Shown: positions 18,313 through 28,681, numbered from the stretch's first letter. The stretch: DNA of 64,000 nucleotides from Cyanobacteria bacterium FACHB-63 (GCA_014695255.1 JACJNX010000038.1:91713-155712), one strand, 5' to 3'. Notes: generated by a model from the sequence alone, not told the origin. Made by a program: numbers and translations.

Positions 18313-18557
18313 AACTCTGTTCCACCTGCCCAGGTCTACTGCTACATCTTAATGTAGAGTTCAAGTCAATCAACTATTCTCACTTAGGCAATTTGCCGTG
18401 TCACCCCAGATAAGAACTCAATTAATTGTTGAAGTAAGGGGTGCTGTTGCAGAATGTGAATTTGAGGGGGTGTAAGTTGATCAATCACTGAATTTTGGAT
18501 TGCTTGGATTAAGTTGACGATACCTCTCAAACCGCAGCCCGTATATCTGAATAATCG

Positions 18558-19823
18558 TTACGATCGACCAACAGGAGCGGCTTTTCGTTCCTGGGTGTTT
18601 GCTTGATGTTTCTCCAGCTGACGCGCTAACCGTTGACGATCGACTTCGGTTTCTGGAATCAACTTCTCTAACGCTTTTACAATCAACGGTAGAAAGCCAA
18701 CAACAGCAACCACGCCAATAATATTGAACACCATTTGAGCATTGGCAACTTGTCTCCCGACATCTTCACCAGAAATCGCCCGTGTGAGTTGAGCCAGTTG
18801 CGGTGCAAGTAGAATCCCTAACGATGCACTCGCAAGGTTAAACAGCAAGTGAAATACGCCGGTTCGGAGAGCATAGCTTCCACGTCCGATCGTTGCGAGC
18901 AATGTATCTGCACAAGTTCCGACCTCTGCACCCAGCATAATCGCAATGCCAGCAGGTAGATCAATTAGCCCCGAACCTGCAAGCGTAACCACGATCGCAA
19001 CCGTTGCTGAAGACGACTGAACAATCACGGTAAAGATCGCACCGACCAATGCGCCGAGCAGCGGATTTTGTCCTAATCGTTTCATCCAGTTGAGAAACGG
19101 TTGATATTCTCGAAACGGCTCCATCGCAGCATCGATCGCTTCTAATCCGTAAAACATTAAACCAAATCCCAACAAAATGATACCGATAGATTTCTGTCGA
19201 GCCGTGCGACCGAGAAACAAAACTAATAATCCAGCAAACATTAGGATCGGCACATACAGTTCGATATTGAGTGAGATAATCTGTGCGCCAACTGCCGTTC
19301 CAATGTTTGATCCCAATACAACACCGAGCGATTGAACAAATGTTAGAATCCCTGCGCTCACCATTGCAATCACAAGAATAATCGTGACCGATGAGGATTC
19401 TAAAAAGGTTGTTGCCACGATTCCGGTTGCAATTCCAGCAAATCGGTTTGTGGTGAATTTGCTCAATAGGTTTTTCATGCGTTCTTCACCGACATCTTCT
19501 AGCCCTTCAGCGAGTCGGGTCACCCCATAGATGAACAGCACTAAACCTGCAACTGCACCCATCGCAATCTTAAAAAAGTCAACGACTTCGGCTTCTTTTT
19601 GTTCCGACGTTAAAGGTAGTTGTGCAGGACTGCTAGATTCAGTGTTTTGCTGTCCTTCTTGAGCAGATGCGATCGAGATCATCGGTGACACACTCAAGAA
19701 TGGAATGTGATCGAGGAATAAGGGTGGAAAAACGAACAGGGTGAAAGTTATCAGAGCAACACTCAAGTAATTAAGCAGTTTTCTATTGATTTGTTTTAGA
19801 AAAAACATAGCTATTTCTCGCAT
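18558..19823 (-). CDS. Na/Pi-cotransporter family protein
   Basis: 421 residues, ATG 19823 or 19808. It has a hydrophobic N-terminus (possible signal or first helix) and then the NptA/YjbB-type core with two inverted repeats carrying the QSSS-type motifs: LESSSVTIILVIAMVSAG and QSSSATVAIVVTLAGSG. These form the Na+/phosphate site in the family. About ten membrane helices are expected. The C-terminal PhoU-like domain of some relatives is absent. It lies tail-side of the RTX exoenzyme and belongs with the phosphate genes of this window. Confidence 0.88.
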   Translation of the reverse strand: MREIAMFFLKQINRKLLNYLSVALITFTLFVFPPLFLDHIPFLSVSPMISIASAQEGQQNTESSSPAQLPLTSEQKEAEVVDFFKIAMGAVAGLVLFIYGVTRLAEGLEDVGEERMKNLLSKFTTNRFAGIATGIVATTFLESSSVTIILVIAMVSAGILTFVQSLGVVLGSNIGTAVGAQIISLNIELYVPILMFAGLLVLFLGRTARQKSIGIILLGFGLMFYGLEAIDAAMEPFREYQPFLNWMKRLGQNPLLGALVGAIFTVIVQSSSATVAIVVTLAGSGLIDLPAGIAIMLGAEVGTCADTLLATIGRGSYALRTGVFHLLFNLASASLGILLAPQLAQLTRAISGEDVGRQVANAQMVFNIIGVVAVVGFLPLIVKALEKLIPETEVDRQRLARQLEKHQANTQERKAAPVGRS

Positions 19824-20075
19824 TCCTTCTTTACAACAATTAAGCGAGCATAAGATAACAAACGGAAACTAATTGATCGAATAGGGCTAGAATATTAATT
19901 CGGTTAATTCTTGATCTCTTCTAAAAGATACATTTCGCGATTTTATTGAGATTAAGAATGAATTTTTATTTTCTATTTAATCTGTCTTAATCTTCTCTAA
20001 TTCTAATCAATTGCTTTTGAAAAATTTGCTTCAAATTTTTCAGGAGTCTGATGTTTTAGCAGAACGATCTCGAAA

Positions 20076-20117
20076 CAGCAAACAGGTCACAGAGTGCGCT
20101 CTATGACCTGTTTGCTG
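20076..20117 (-). terminator. 14-bp stem terminator of the RTX exoenzyme gene
   Basis: CAGCAAACAGGTCA at 20076-20089 pairs with TGACCTGTTTGCTG at 20104-20117; an inner AGAG/CTCT can extend the stem. It begins 25 bp beyond the stop of the leftward 5.5-kb gene. The remainder of the 19824-20141 gap is AT-rich with no gene. Confidence 0.7.
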
Positions 20118-20141
20118 ATCGGACACTAGACACCAGGAAAA

Positions 20142-23100
20142 CTACGGAACTGAGGTAAAGCTGAGACTTGTAACTGTGTTTGCCTGAACACCCGTGAGAA
20201 TTGCTAAGACATCTCCCGTTCGCGTCAGGCTAATTAATGTGTTGGCAGCAGCACCCCCAGAACCAGGAGCAATCGTTAATTGATCAGCGCGCAAACCGTT
20301 GGATAAGCTGATGCGATCGACCCCGACTTGGAAGTCAGAGATCGTATCGGTTCCCGCACGACGGGCAATCACGAAGATATCGCGACCCGCATCCCCGCGC
20401 AAGAAGTCATCGCCTAAACCACCATCGAGCAAGTCATCCCCCTCGCCACCGAAAAGCAAATCATTGTCGCGATCGCCGAAAAGTGAATCATTGCCGAATC
20501 CCCCTCGCAGTAGATCACTGCCGCTCAGTCCAAAGATCCGATCGTTTCCTCCTTGAGCATTAATGACATCCTCTGAGTTGTTGAAACCGCTCACCGTGTT
20601 GTCTAGATCATTCAAGAAAGTGACGGTGTTACGGTTGAAAATACGACTCAGGGTTGCATCTGCGTCAAACACATCGAAGCTATCTTCAACCTGAGTCTGT
20701 CCTGTAAATAGAATGTTGCCTAGATTAACCGAGGCTCCTGTTTCTGCTCGCAGATTGTCCAATTGATCAATCTGGAAGTTCTTCAGAGCAACTTTTGTAT
20801 TGCTAACCCCATCAAAGGTGATATTTAAATCGTTGCCGTTTTGGGTGAGCAATAGATTACGAGCCACTAGATCAGCCCCAGAGAACTTTAAGGTATCTGT
20901 TTCTGCTTGAGTTTCAGCACTGGGGGACACTCCTCGACCCACACCCCCAAAATTTGTAATCGTGATTTCATCGCCTATCACCTCAAAGGTTCGCGCTCCC
21001 CTAGCTCCATTCGGAAGCAGCGTAAAGCGAGACACCAATGGATCATGATCACTCACTTGGTCTGCAAACTCTGAGTTAATGTGAACCACATCGAATTTTG
21101 CATCTGCACCAAATAGATTGCGACTGACCAAAATATGGTCTAACACCTGAGAGTTGCCGTCAAAAATGTAAGTGTATTGTTCATTCTCAGGCAGTGTATC
21201 AAACAGATTGACTAACGCCCCATCACGGGTGAGAACCTGCAATGGTGGAGAGAATTGGAAATCGTTTAAGTCTCCGGCAACAACAACATTGGCGTTGGCA
21301 TCTAGCGCTAGAATGCGATCGACAAACTCGCGAACAATCTGAGCTTGCTGCAATCGCTGTGTTTCTGTTGTTAATGCGGGAGGTTGGAACCGTCCAAAGA
21401 GCGGTTGATCGCCGCCTTTTGAGTTGAAATGGTTGCCGACTACAAAGACCTGATTACCACCATTGAATAGAAACTCACCTACAAGTGGTTTACGAGAACT
21501 ATTGAAGGCGGAATCAGTGGGATCAATCTGTCCAGGGCTTGCCGATAGTTCAACACCGAAAGCACCATTGATCACGGCTGTATCAACGAGAGAACCACCA
21601 CCGGGACGATCGACAAACGAGACGCGATTCGGGTTGAATAAGAAGCCAACTCGAATGTTTCCGCCCGGTTGCCCTCCGTCTTGATTGTTGACCGGATCAA
21701 TTTGGCGGTATTCGTATTTTGGACCTCCAGCCGCTACGATCACATCAATCAATCGCTGATAAGTGAGGCTAGCATCCACAATTCCATTGTCTGCGGCTCC
21801 ACTGTTGTCCTGAATTTCCTCAACGCTTAAAATGTCGGGCGTTTTGAGGTTGTTGACAATGCGATCGGCGAGAGCTGCAAACTTCTCCGCACCGCTAGAA
21901 GGACTCAAGTTTTCAACATTGAATGTTGCAACCGTAAGTTGATTCTTGTCGCCTTGTAAAGCCGTAGTTTCTCGTGTTAGACCGCCAGAAATGACGCTGG
22001 GTAAAGCCCCTGTGTTCAAAAGCTTGAAGTTACCGAAGCTATAATCCAGAATGCCTTGAACGGGAGCAGAGAAGCGATCGCCCACGTTAACACCCGGCGG
22101 ATTACTCACTGAGACATCATCAAGAATGATTCGCTCTGGATTAAAGTCATCAGGACGAATATAAATCCCACCGCGAGCCGTCCGAGATCCCGCATTCGCA
22201 CCGTTATCCGCTAGAACTGCAATTTCACCAAAATCAGTTGTGGGACTGACTGCAACGGCATCATTGACTTGCACGCGCATTCCTTCCAAGCTTTCATAGA
22301 AGTCAATTCCGTTCGTGCTTGGATCAAAGCGAGAACCCGGATTTTCTACGCTACCCCCAACAACACCGCTACTAATGACTTGGTTAGGCGGAATTCGTCC
22401 ACCTGCGCCAACGATCGTAGAATCTGGTAGAGAATTGCCGCTAGAAACAATTCGGAAGGTTGCTGTCGCATTGCCTGACCCGCCGATTTGAGTTGTAGTG
22501 AGATTTGCGCTTGTTGCTCCACCGGGGCGAAACTCGCTCACCATCCCATCGACGAGAACGGAGTCGCCCACTGCTACTACAGGACGAGTGTTAGTGAACA
22601 CAAAGACTCCTTCTGAAGTTGCAGAATTGCTATCGGGCGTGGGATCTTGGATGTAGAAGCCATTGCTGCGGATCGCTGTAACAATACCCGCTACATTGTT
22701 AATGGTTTTGCCTTCAAGGGGCGATCGATGTGCAGTTCCCTGAATGTCGCCAATTCGAGTCGGAGGTGTGAATTCAAAAATCGAAGTCGTATTGCTAAGC
22801 TCGTTCGTTACAACTAGCAATGGCTTCCCGTTTGGGCTGTTTTGAGCAGAGATGAATGTCAAACCTTCAGGACCGGAATCAGTGCGACCAGAGGTCGGAT
22901 CAACAGTAAAATCGCGAGCATTCACATATTCTACGAAAACAGGCCTGCGCGGATTTGTAACCTCATAGACCATCACACCACCGATGCGCTCTAAACCAAT
23001 GAAGGCATAGATACGGTCGTTAATCGTTGCAACCACAACCGCTTCGGGTTCGGGTCCTTTGTTGTCGCTGCGATTGTCGAAATTATTAGCAGCATTATCA

Positions 23101-25655
23101 GAGTTAAAGTTCCGGGGCAATAGATTCGCTGTAATCTGCTCGAACTGATCGCCACTATCAAAAACAAGATTTCCGCTAGTATCGCGAATGGAAAACGATC
23201 GAGTTCCAAACACTTCAATTCGATCGAACAATCCATCTCCATTGATGTCACCTGTTGCGTTTGTGACGTTTAAGCGGCCCAAGTTCGCATCCAGCTTCAA
23301 ATCAGTGGCATTCGGGAACACGGTTGGATCAAGGCGATAGTTACTACTACCAACACGCACTTCTTCACTAAATCCAGGATAGTCACGCGCATCGCCTTCG
23401 TTGGCGGTAATCACAAACGTTTCACCATTGACGGTAAAACTCGCGATCGCATCCGGTTGATATATTCCAAATACAGGCTGATTACGAATATTAATTCCAC
23501 CATCGCGATCGCTGGCATCTAATCCATTACTCTGATTGAAATCAATGATGCCAAGCTTAATTGCAGGAGGAACAGTTGCACCTGATAAAACCCCATCTTT
23601 TGCAGTGCTACCACCGACACCAAAATCATTGTCGTTGATCACTGCGATCGTGTCTGCATCAATTCGTGCAAGTCCTTCTAGTTTTTCGATGCCTGTGTAA
23701 CCTAAAGCAGCAGCATTCGTCACGAGACGTTTGTTGACAGGTTGAAGATTTGCTGTCGTTAGTTCTGCTACAGTTAGCTGCTCGATCGTTTTTCCGCTAA
23801 CGTTGCTAATTCCATTGATATTGGCTGCGCCTTTAAGATCAATTTCATAGATCAACTTGTTCGCATTTGTTCCACTACGATCGTCGCGCTCAACAACTAG
23901 GAATTTACCGTTACCCAGTGAGACAGCATCTCCAATCTTGTCGGTTCTCGCGTTTCCACTCGCGCTAATGTCATCCAAGATGTAGAGATATTCGCCTGTG
24001 ACCGATTTAGTTGAGATATCGAACTCCAAAATTCTTAGATTTCGGGAATTTCGAGAGGTGCTATCGTTTGCGGTGTCGGGATTGTCGATCGCGCTTTGAA
24101 TGAACGCATAAAGCTTGTTCCCTTCGAGTGCAACGGCTTCAAAGCCCCGATTGTTTCGGCGTTGGGCGTAGACTTCTGGCAAAGCAGGTGTTCCAAATGT
24201 GCCTTCAGAAGTCGGAGAACCTTTGGGAATGAAGCGATCGAGCAGTCGTCCTTGCGGATCAAAATGATAGATAGCGGGGCGGTACTCATCCACCAGCCAG
24301 AATGTGCTATCTGCTGCCACGGCAATCCCTTCAAAATCGCCGCCCAGTGGATCATCTTGCAAGCGATTGCCGAATAAATCGATCGGCACTTCGTCAGTGA
24401 ATGCGGCTCCTGTAGCTCCCGCTTGGATGTTTGGCAAGCCTGTAAGTGGTGTACCATCGGCACGACTTAAACCAATGCGCTCTGTGAACGTAATTTCGCC
24501 AGAAGACTGATTCAACTCAAATCGAATGATTTGCGGTTGGAAATTCGGCAATGCAAACGGACGACCTCGATCGCCAGCCTCACCATTAGGGCCACGATCG
24601 GTGTGTGTAATAAATTTGAAATTGCCATTTGCCGCAACGCCTTCAAAGACTAATCCAGAAAAACCACCCAGTAAGATATCTTGTCCGGCTGTGGTTTGAG
24701 TGGAATTGTTCAGATTGACTGTTGCAGTTATTCCGAGAACAGGAAGATCCTTGAATTCGTAGGTTCTCAGCGTTGGTAAACCTTTGCTGTGATCCTTTAA
24801 GCCAAGGGGGAGAAGATTCGTTACTTTTGACGTTGCGATATCAACAACTGCGATCGCATTGTTCTCTTGCAGTGTTACCCAAGCTGTTTTGTTGTCGGTT
24901 GAGATTGTGATGTACTCTGGCTCTAAGTCTTGTGCTACGGTTGCATTCGGTGCTGTGATGCGAATGCCCTTTGCTTGCAGATCTGCTTTCAAAGCGTTGA
25001 AACTTTCAAAGCCCGCAGTATTTACAGTCGCATTAGCAACTCCATTGCTTAGATCAATAATGCTGATCGATCCAGCAGGATCAACTGAGTTGGGTTGATT
25101 ATAGCTATTCGGTTCGCCTTCATTTGCCACTAAAACTTTTGTCCCATCGGGACTAAAGGTGAGCATATCCGGTAGAGCGCCGACAGTAACAGCGTTTTGG
25201 AATGTACCATCTGCTTTGAAGAAAACTACTCGACCTGGATCAGTTTTAGTGTTGGCTTCAACCGCGATCACAACCAATCCATTGTTAACGGCAACACTGT
25301 TTGCACCCGCACCATAGGCAGAAAGATCAATTTCCTGTGCCAGAGTCGGATTGTTCGGATTGCTGATATCCAGCACTTGCATCGTTGCCCGACCGGACAC
25401 GACAAACAAGCGTTTCGTGCCTGCATCATAAGCAGAAATCTCCGAGCCATTGCCTAAAAAGGTCCCAATCTTGCGGAGCGTGCTTGAATTTGTAGCGCTA
25501 GAAAGATTGTTTGTGAACTCAGAGGCAGCACTCAAATTCCGAGCACGTGAGTCTTCGGCAGGACTAATAACCGTTGAAAAGTTAACGGTATCCGTCATTG
25601 CCGGAATACCAGCTTCAGAATCAGAGGAGTGCAAAATTTGGAGTTGAAATGCCAT
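20142..25655 (-). CDS. multidomain RTX exoenzyme: choice-of-anchor I, phytase-like, ExeM/NucH nuclease
   Basis: About 1837 residues from ATG 25655 (MAFQLQILHSSD); the frame is open 21 codons further. Numbering below uses the longer frame. Residues about 50-300 and 720-1000 form one choice-of-anchor I beta-propeller-like domain. It is split by an inserted esterase-like phytase domain (about 310-700; FKFITHTDRGPNGEAGDRGR). Next come an OB-fold/LTD-like segment (about 1035-1230) and an endonuclease/exonuclease/phosphatase domain (about 1268-1580; VATFNVENL, VVAGDLNDFQ, SDHDPLVSRF). The last 270 residues hold a linker domain and about six RTX calcium-binding nonapeptides (GGNDRIFGLSGSDLLRGG). No N-terminal signal is seen, so type I secretion is expected. 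Likely role: extracellular release of phosphate from DNA and phosphate esters. Confidence 0.85.
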   Translation of the reverse strand: MAFQLQILHSSDSEAGIPAMTDTVNFSTVISPAEDSRARNLSAASEFTNNLSSATNSSTLRKIGTFLGNGSEISAYDAGTKRLFVVSGRATMQVLDISNPNNPTLAQEIDLSAYGAGANSVAVNNGLVVIAVEANTKTDPGRVVFFKADGTFQNAVTVGALPDMLTFSPDGTKVLVANEGEPNSYNQPNSVDPAGSISIIDLSNGVANATVNTAGFESFNALKADLQAKGIRITAPNATVAQDLEPEYITISTDNKTAWVTLQENNAIAVVDIATSKVTNLLPLGLKDHSKGLPTLRTYEFKDLPVLGITATVNLNNSTQTTAGQDILLGGFSGLVFEGVAANGNFKFITHTDRGPNGEAGDRGRPFALPNFQPQIIRFELNQSSGEITFTERIGLSRADGTPLTGLPNIQAGATGAAFTDEVPIDLFGNRLQDDPLGGDFEGIAVAADSTFWLVDEYRPAIYHFDPQGRLLDRFIPKGSPTSEGTFGTPALPEVYAQRRNNRGFEAVALEGNKLYAFIQSAIDNPDTANDSTSRNSRNLRILEFDISTKSVTGEYLYILDDISASGNARTDKIGDAVSLGNGKFLVVERDDRSGTNANKLIYEIDLKGAANINGISNVSGKTIEQLTVAELTTANLQPVNKRLVTNAAALGYTGIEKLEGLARIDADTIAVINDNDFGVGGSTAKDGVLSGATVPPAIKLGIIDFNQSNGLDASDRDGGINIRNQPVFGIYQPDAIASFTVNGETFVITANEGDARDYPGFSEEVRVGSSNYRLDPTVFPNATDLKLDANLGRLNVTNATGDINGDGLFDRIEVFGTRSFSIRDTSGNLVFDSGDQFEQITANLLPRNFNSDNAANNFDNRSDNKGPEPEAVVVATINDRIYAFIGLERIGGVMVYEVTNPRRPVFVEYVNARDFTVDPTSGRTDSGPEGLTFISAQNSPNGKPLLVVTNELSNTTSIFEFTPPTRIGDIQGTAHRSPLEGKTINNVAGIVTAIRSNGFYIQDPTPDSNSATSEGVFVFTNTRPVVAVGDSVLVDGMVSEFRPGGATSANLTTTQIGGSGNATATFRIVSSGNSLPDSTIVGAGGRIPPNQVISSGVVGGSVENPGSRFDPSTNGIDFYESLEGMRVQVNDAVAVSPTTDFGEIAVLADNGANAGSRTARGGIYIRPDDFNPERIILDDVSVSNPPGVNVGDRFSAPVQGILDYSFGNFKLLNTGALPSVISGGLTRETTALQGDKNQLTVATFNVENLSPSSGAEKFAALADRIVNNLKTPDILSVEEIQDNSGAADNGIVDASLTYQRLIDVIVAAGGPKYEYRQIDPVNNQDGGQPGGNIRVGFLFNPNRVSFVDRPGGGSLVDTAVINGAFGVELSASPGQIDPTDSAFNSSRKPLVGEFLFNGGNQVFVVGNHFNSKGGDQPLFGRFQPPALTTETQRLQQAQIVREFVDRILALDANANVVVAGDLNDFQFSPPLQVLTRDGALVNLFDTLPENEQYTYIFDGNSQVLDHILVSRNLFGADAKFDVVHINSEFADQVSDHDPLVSRFTLLPNGARGARTFEVIGDEITITNFGGVGRGVSPSAETQAETDTLKFSGADLVARNLLLTQNGNDLNITFDGVSNTKVALKNFQIDQLDNLRAETGASVNLGNILFTGQTQVEDSFDVFDADATLSRIFNRNTVTFLNDLDNTVSGFNNSEDVINAQGGNDRIFGLSGSDLLRGGFGNDSLFGDRDNDLLFGGEGDDLLDGGLGDDFLRGDAGRDIFVIARRAGTDTISDFQVGVDRISLSNGLRADQLTIAPGSGGAAANTLISLTRTGDVLAILTGVQANTVTSLSFTSVP

Positions 25656-25728
25656 CGTTCGTGTCTTGGGTGAATATGTGCTGGCTTTAAAGCAGAGAAG
25701 CCTGCAAGTCACATTCATCTCACACAGA

Positions 25729-25758
25729 CTTTAAGGAATGGCTAACGTCTCTTTAACG
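25729..25758. promoter_or_regulatory. Pho-box-like direct repeats
   Basis: Three octamers at an exact 11-bp period, CTTTAAGG (25729), GGCTAACG (25740) and CTTTAACG (25751), resemble the cyanobacterial Pho box, which consists of octamers related to CTTAACCT spaced by 3 bp. They lie about 75-100 bp upstream of the RTX exoenzyme start. The repeats read on the + strand, opposite to that gene. Confidence 0.5.
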
Positions 25759-26009
25759 TCCCGTGTAATTACTGAAGCTTTAGCTTTACTTCATGTTCAT
25801 AAAAACTGTGTGAACTCCATAACTTTCCCGCTTCAAACAGATGAAAACCATGTTTTTCTCGCTGTGCAAACTCGTCTATCGTGATGTTTTAAAACAAACT
25901 TGCATGAACTAACACCAGAACTCTGCGATGAAATCTCGTGATTTGCGCCGCTCCTTGGAGATATACTACTGAGCAGACAGAGTTGAGAAGATTAATCGCT
26001 CTTAAATGT

Positions 26010-26207
26010 ATGACCAGCCTAGCTCGTTTGATTACAATCGAAGTGATTCTGTATGATTCTGTGTCCGCATGCGAAGAAGCAATTCTAGTAGCCCTGAAAA
26101 GTCACGGTCAACCCGTGAGTTGGGTTGTGGCTGAAGTTGCTGCCGATCGGCAGATTGCGATCGTGGATGCACTAATTCTCGATCAAACCGAGGCGGATCG
26201 GAAATGA
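26010..26207 (+). CDS. hypothetical small protein, 65 aa
   Basis: ATG 26010 is the likely start (MTSLARLITIEVILYD); the frame is open further upstream but without a good start. The product is a compact alpha/beta-like protein (EEAILVALKSHGQPVSWVV, IAIVDALILD) with no Cys or membrane helix. I do not recognise the family. It lies alone between the exoenzyme promoter and a glycosyltransferase gene. Confidence 0.5.
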   Translation: MTSLARLITIEVILYDSVSACEEAILVALKSHGQPVSWVVAEVAADRQIAIVDALILDQTEADRK

Positions 26208-26400
26208 GTCTGGATTTAGTGGCAAAAAATCTCTTTAATCATTTCATTAACTGAACTTAGGATTTCTTTTACTCCATCGTTTTACGCTTAGAACAGTCTT
26301 CTAACGCTGGAGAGTTGTTCAAAATTGCAGTGATGGTAAATTCCAACCTGTCAAGAGAAAAGCTCTATTCTTTGATGGCTGCTCATTTATAGCAAAGTCC

Positions 26401-27546
26401 ATGACTTTAAAATTCGAGCAACGTTCCCAGAACACTCGTATTGCCATATTTGTTCCCTCACTGGCGATCGGTGGAGCGCAGCGAGTGGCATTGAACCTCG
26501 CTCACGCCTTAGCTGATCAAGGCTTTAACGTTGATCTAGTGCTGCAAGAGGCAGTTGGGGCATTTTTAAGACAAGTCGAGGCGCGTGTCAGAATCGTTAA
26601 TCTGGAAAGCCCTGGTATTGTAGGTAGATTTTATGGGCTGAAGCAGTATTTTCAGCGCGAACAACCTACTGTTTTGCTGTCCATTCTCGATAATATTAAC
26701 GTCGCTTCCTTTGCCAAACATCTCTCTGGTGTCTCAACTCGCGTCATTGTGAGCCTACACATCAACTTGCCTGAACCCGTTGAAGACTTGAAGACCTGGA
26801 TCAAACCTTTGCTCATTCGCTATTCCTACCGTCTTGCAGACGGAATTGTTGCAGTTTCTCACGGGGTTGCCGAGAACATTGCATCGATCACAGGGATAGC
26901 ACTGCAACAGATTCACGTCATCCCGAATCCGATTACAATGCCTTCTCTAGAATCGAACAAGGTATCGCATCCTTGGCTTGAACCTGGACAACTGCCAGTA
27001 GTTCTGGGGGCTGGACGATTGGTAAAAGACAAAGATTTTGCGACCCTGATTCGAGCCTTTGCGATCGTGCGTCAGCAGTTACCCTGTCGTTTGATGATCT
27101 TAGGTGACGGAGAGCAAAGACCTGAGCTAGAAGCGCTGATTCATCAATTAGGTATTGATGCGTGTGTTGCTTTACCAGGATTTGTTGAAAATCCCTATCC
27201 CTATATGGCAGGAGCTTCTGTCTTTGTGCTTTCGTCTTTGATCGAAGCGTTTGGCAATGTCATCGTTGAATCAATGGCAGTCGGAACGCCAGTGGTGGCA
27301 ACAAACTGTGGGAGCGGGCTAACGGAGATTTTAGAAGCTGGAAAGTATGGACGGCTTGTGGCGATCGCGAATCCAAACGAGCTTGCTGAAGGTATTCTCG
27401 CAACACTCCGCGACCCGCTCAATGCTGAACTCCTCAAACAACGCGCAAAGGCATTTGCGATCGAGCAGATTGTCCATCAATATGTTCAAGTGCTGGATGT
27501 GTCAGCGCAACAGAGAGCAAAAAAGCAGCTTGTAGACTACCGATAG
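26401..27546 (+). CDS. GT4-family glycosyltransferase
   Basis: 381 residues, ATG 26401. A GT-B fold, family 4 retaining glycosyltransferase. The N-terminal domain starts IAIFVPSLAIGGAQRVALNL; the C-terminal nucleotide-sugar domain has VVLGAGRLVKDKDF, LMILGDGEQRPELE, VALPGFVENPYPYM and the EX7E motif EAFGNVIVESMA followed by GTPVVATNCGSG. It probably adds a sugar to an exported polysaccharide or lipid carrier. It converges with the methyltransferase-like gene, leaving 1 bp between stop codons, and shares a local glycan cluster with the PIG-L deacetylase. Confidence 0.93.
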   Translation: MTLKFEQRSQNTRIAIFVPSLAIGGAQRVALNLAHALADQGFNVDLVLQEAVGAFLRQVEARVRIVNLESPGIVGRFYGLKQYFQREQPTVLLSILDNINVASFAKHLSGVSTRVIVSLHINLPEPVEDLKTWIKPLLIRYSYRLADGIVAVSHGVAENIASITGIALQQIHVIPNPITMPSLESNKVSHPWLEPGQLPVVLGAGRLVKDKDFATLIRAFAIVRQQLPCRLMILGDGEQRPELEALIHQLGIDACVALPGFVENPYPYMAGASVFVLSSLIEAFGNVIVESMAVGTPVVATNCGSGLTEILEAGKYGRLVAIANPNELAEGILATLRDPLNAELLKQRAKAFAIEQIVHQYVQVLDVSAQQRAKKQLVDYR

Positions 27547-27547
27547 A

Positions 27548-28237
27548 TTAGTTCTTTGTGTAAATTAGCAGGCTCTCATACTGATCAATCTGCTTAATTT
27601 TTCCTGCTGCTTCAAGCGTTTGAACGATCAGTTCAGCCGCTTGCCATTTCTGCGATCCTGAATAAAAGAGAATTCTTCCATCTGGACGCAGTTTATCTAG
27701 AAATAATTGCAGCAAAGTTTCGTCGTTTTGATGAATGAGATGAACATTCTCAGACAGGTAGAATTCGCATAAGTGAAATAGAGTCACAACATCGAAAGTC
27801 GGCAGCGTATTTGCCGTCAGGGTATAGATGTCCGCAAATAGAACTTTGTAGTATTTTGAAAGCTGTGTGTTCTTTAGCACCAGTTGAACATAGCTCTGAT
27901 GTTCGAGAGCAGATGCCGTAATGCCAAGAATCTCATTGGGTTGACCAAATCGTTGATTCTGAAGACCAACGAAATGATGTTCTCCAGTTCCAAAGTGAAA
28001 AATGCTTTTGCCTTGAATGTTGTGCTGCTTGAGATATTCGACAAACTGGATATCACACGGACAAGAATCAGGTTGGAGCGCCCACGACGATCGGGCTTGA
28101 TAAAGCGACATTCCAATGCCGTTGGGCAGATCCGGGCGCTGAAGCTTTGAGTAATACAGCTTTCGCACGATCGAATTCTGAGCCGCAAATCGGCGAATAC
28201 CACTAAACCAATCAGAATTTGAATCGTCTATCGTCAT
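27548..28237 (-). CDS. methyltransferase-like (Rossmann-fold) protein
   Basis: About 229 residues from ATG 28237 (MTIDDSNSDWFSG). SIFHFGTGEHHFVGL resembles the glycine-rich SAM-binding motif I (hhxGxGxG). FDVVTLFHLCEFY sits where motif IV would be, and LRPDGRILFYSGS where a post-II motif is expected. This suggests a class I SAM-dependent methyltransferase, with a degenerate motif I. Given its neighbours it may modify a glycan, but the substrate is unknown. Confidence 0.6.
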   Translation of the reverse strand: MTIDDSNSDWFSGIRRFAAQNSIVRKLYYSKLQRPDLPNGIGMSLYQARSSWALQPDSCPCDIQFVEYLKQHNIQGKSIFHFGTGEHHFVGLQNQRFGQPNEILGITASALEHQSYVQLVLKNTQLSKYYKVLFADIYTLTANTLPTFDVVTLFHLCEFYLSENVHLIHQNDETLLQLFLDKLRPDGRILFYSGSQKWQAAELIVQTLEAAGKIKQIDQYESLLIYTKN

Positions 28238-28438
28238 GATTCTTCGGGTAAATGCTGAACGGAATCTGAGCTTATTGGAATAGAGCAATAATAGGGTAGG
28301 TCATCTTGCTTTATATGTTGTCTAGATTACTTGCATTGTTGGATTAGATTTCTTGAAGCATCTCTCTCTTCTGTAAGGTGCCTCGATCGCTTAACCCCTA
28401 TATTCTGATTTAAAACTCTCACAATTGGTAAACATACT

Positions 28439-28681
28439 ATGAGCGATAGTGTTTCTAAAAAGCAAGATATTCCTTTTCAAACTCCTAATCCAACCGAACT
28501 AAAACAGGCTGCAAAAGAAGATCTGTTGCAGCAGGAATACCTGGGGTCTAATGAAGCCACAGTTGCAGATGTTCCACCGCAAAGACAGAATGTTGACCAA
28601 CCTGATCCTTTCTTGAACGATGAAAATTCTGAGGCACGTCAAGAAAACCAAGTCATTCGCGCTAACGTTTCCGGGCATTAA
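28439..28681 (+). CDS. hypothetical acidic small protein, 80 aa
   Basis: ATG 28439. A very polar, disordered-looking product (KQDIPFQTPNPTELKQAAKE; VPPQRQNVDQPDPFLNDENS) without Cys or hydrophobic core. No family is recognised. Its last 20 bp overlap the end of the convergent PIG-L gene. Confidence 0.55.
   Translation: MSDSVSKKQDIPFQTPNPTELKQAAKEDLLQQEYLGSNEATVADVPPQRQNVDQPDPFLNDENSEARQENQVIRANVSGH

Noticed and set aside
18384..18557. Open frame directly continuing the Na/Pi-cotransporter frame past its stop (GIVNLIQAIQNSVIDQL...)
   Set aside because: It follows an ordinary TAA and has no good start. No cotransporter C-terminus of this kind is known to me, so chance or an unrelated remnant is more likely.
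19976..20008. TTAATC-type repeats upstream of the Na/Pi-cotransporter gene as a Pho box
   Set aside because: The spacing is nearer 10 bp, the sequence is simply AT/TC-rich and it lies about 150 bp from the start. It is too weak to call.
20299..20556. Low-complexity Ser/Pro/Lys-rich + strand frames opposite the RTX repeats (also at 33048-33311 on the - strand)
   Set aside because: They are antisense shadows of the glycine/aspartate-rich RTX codons.
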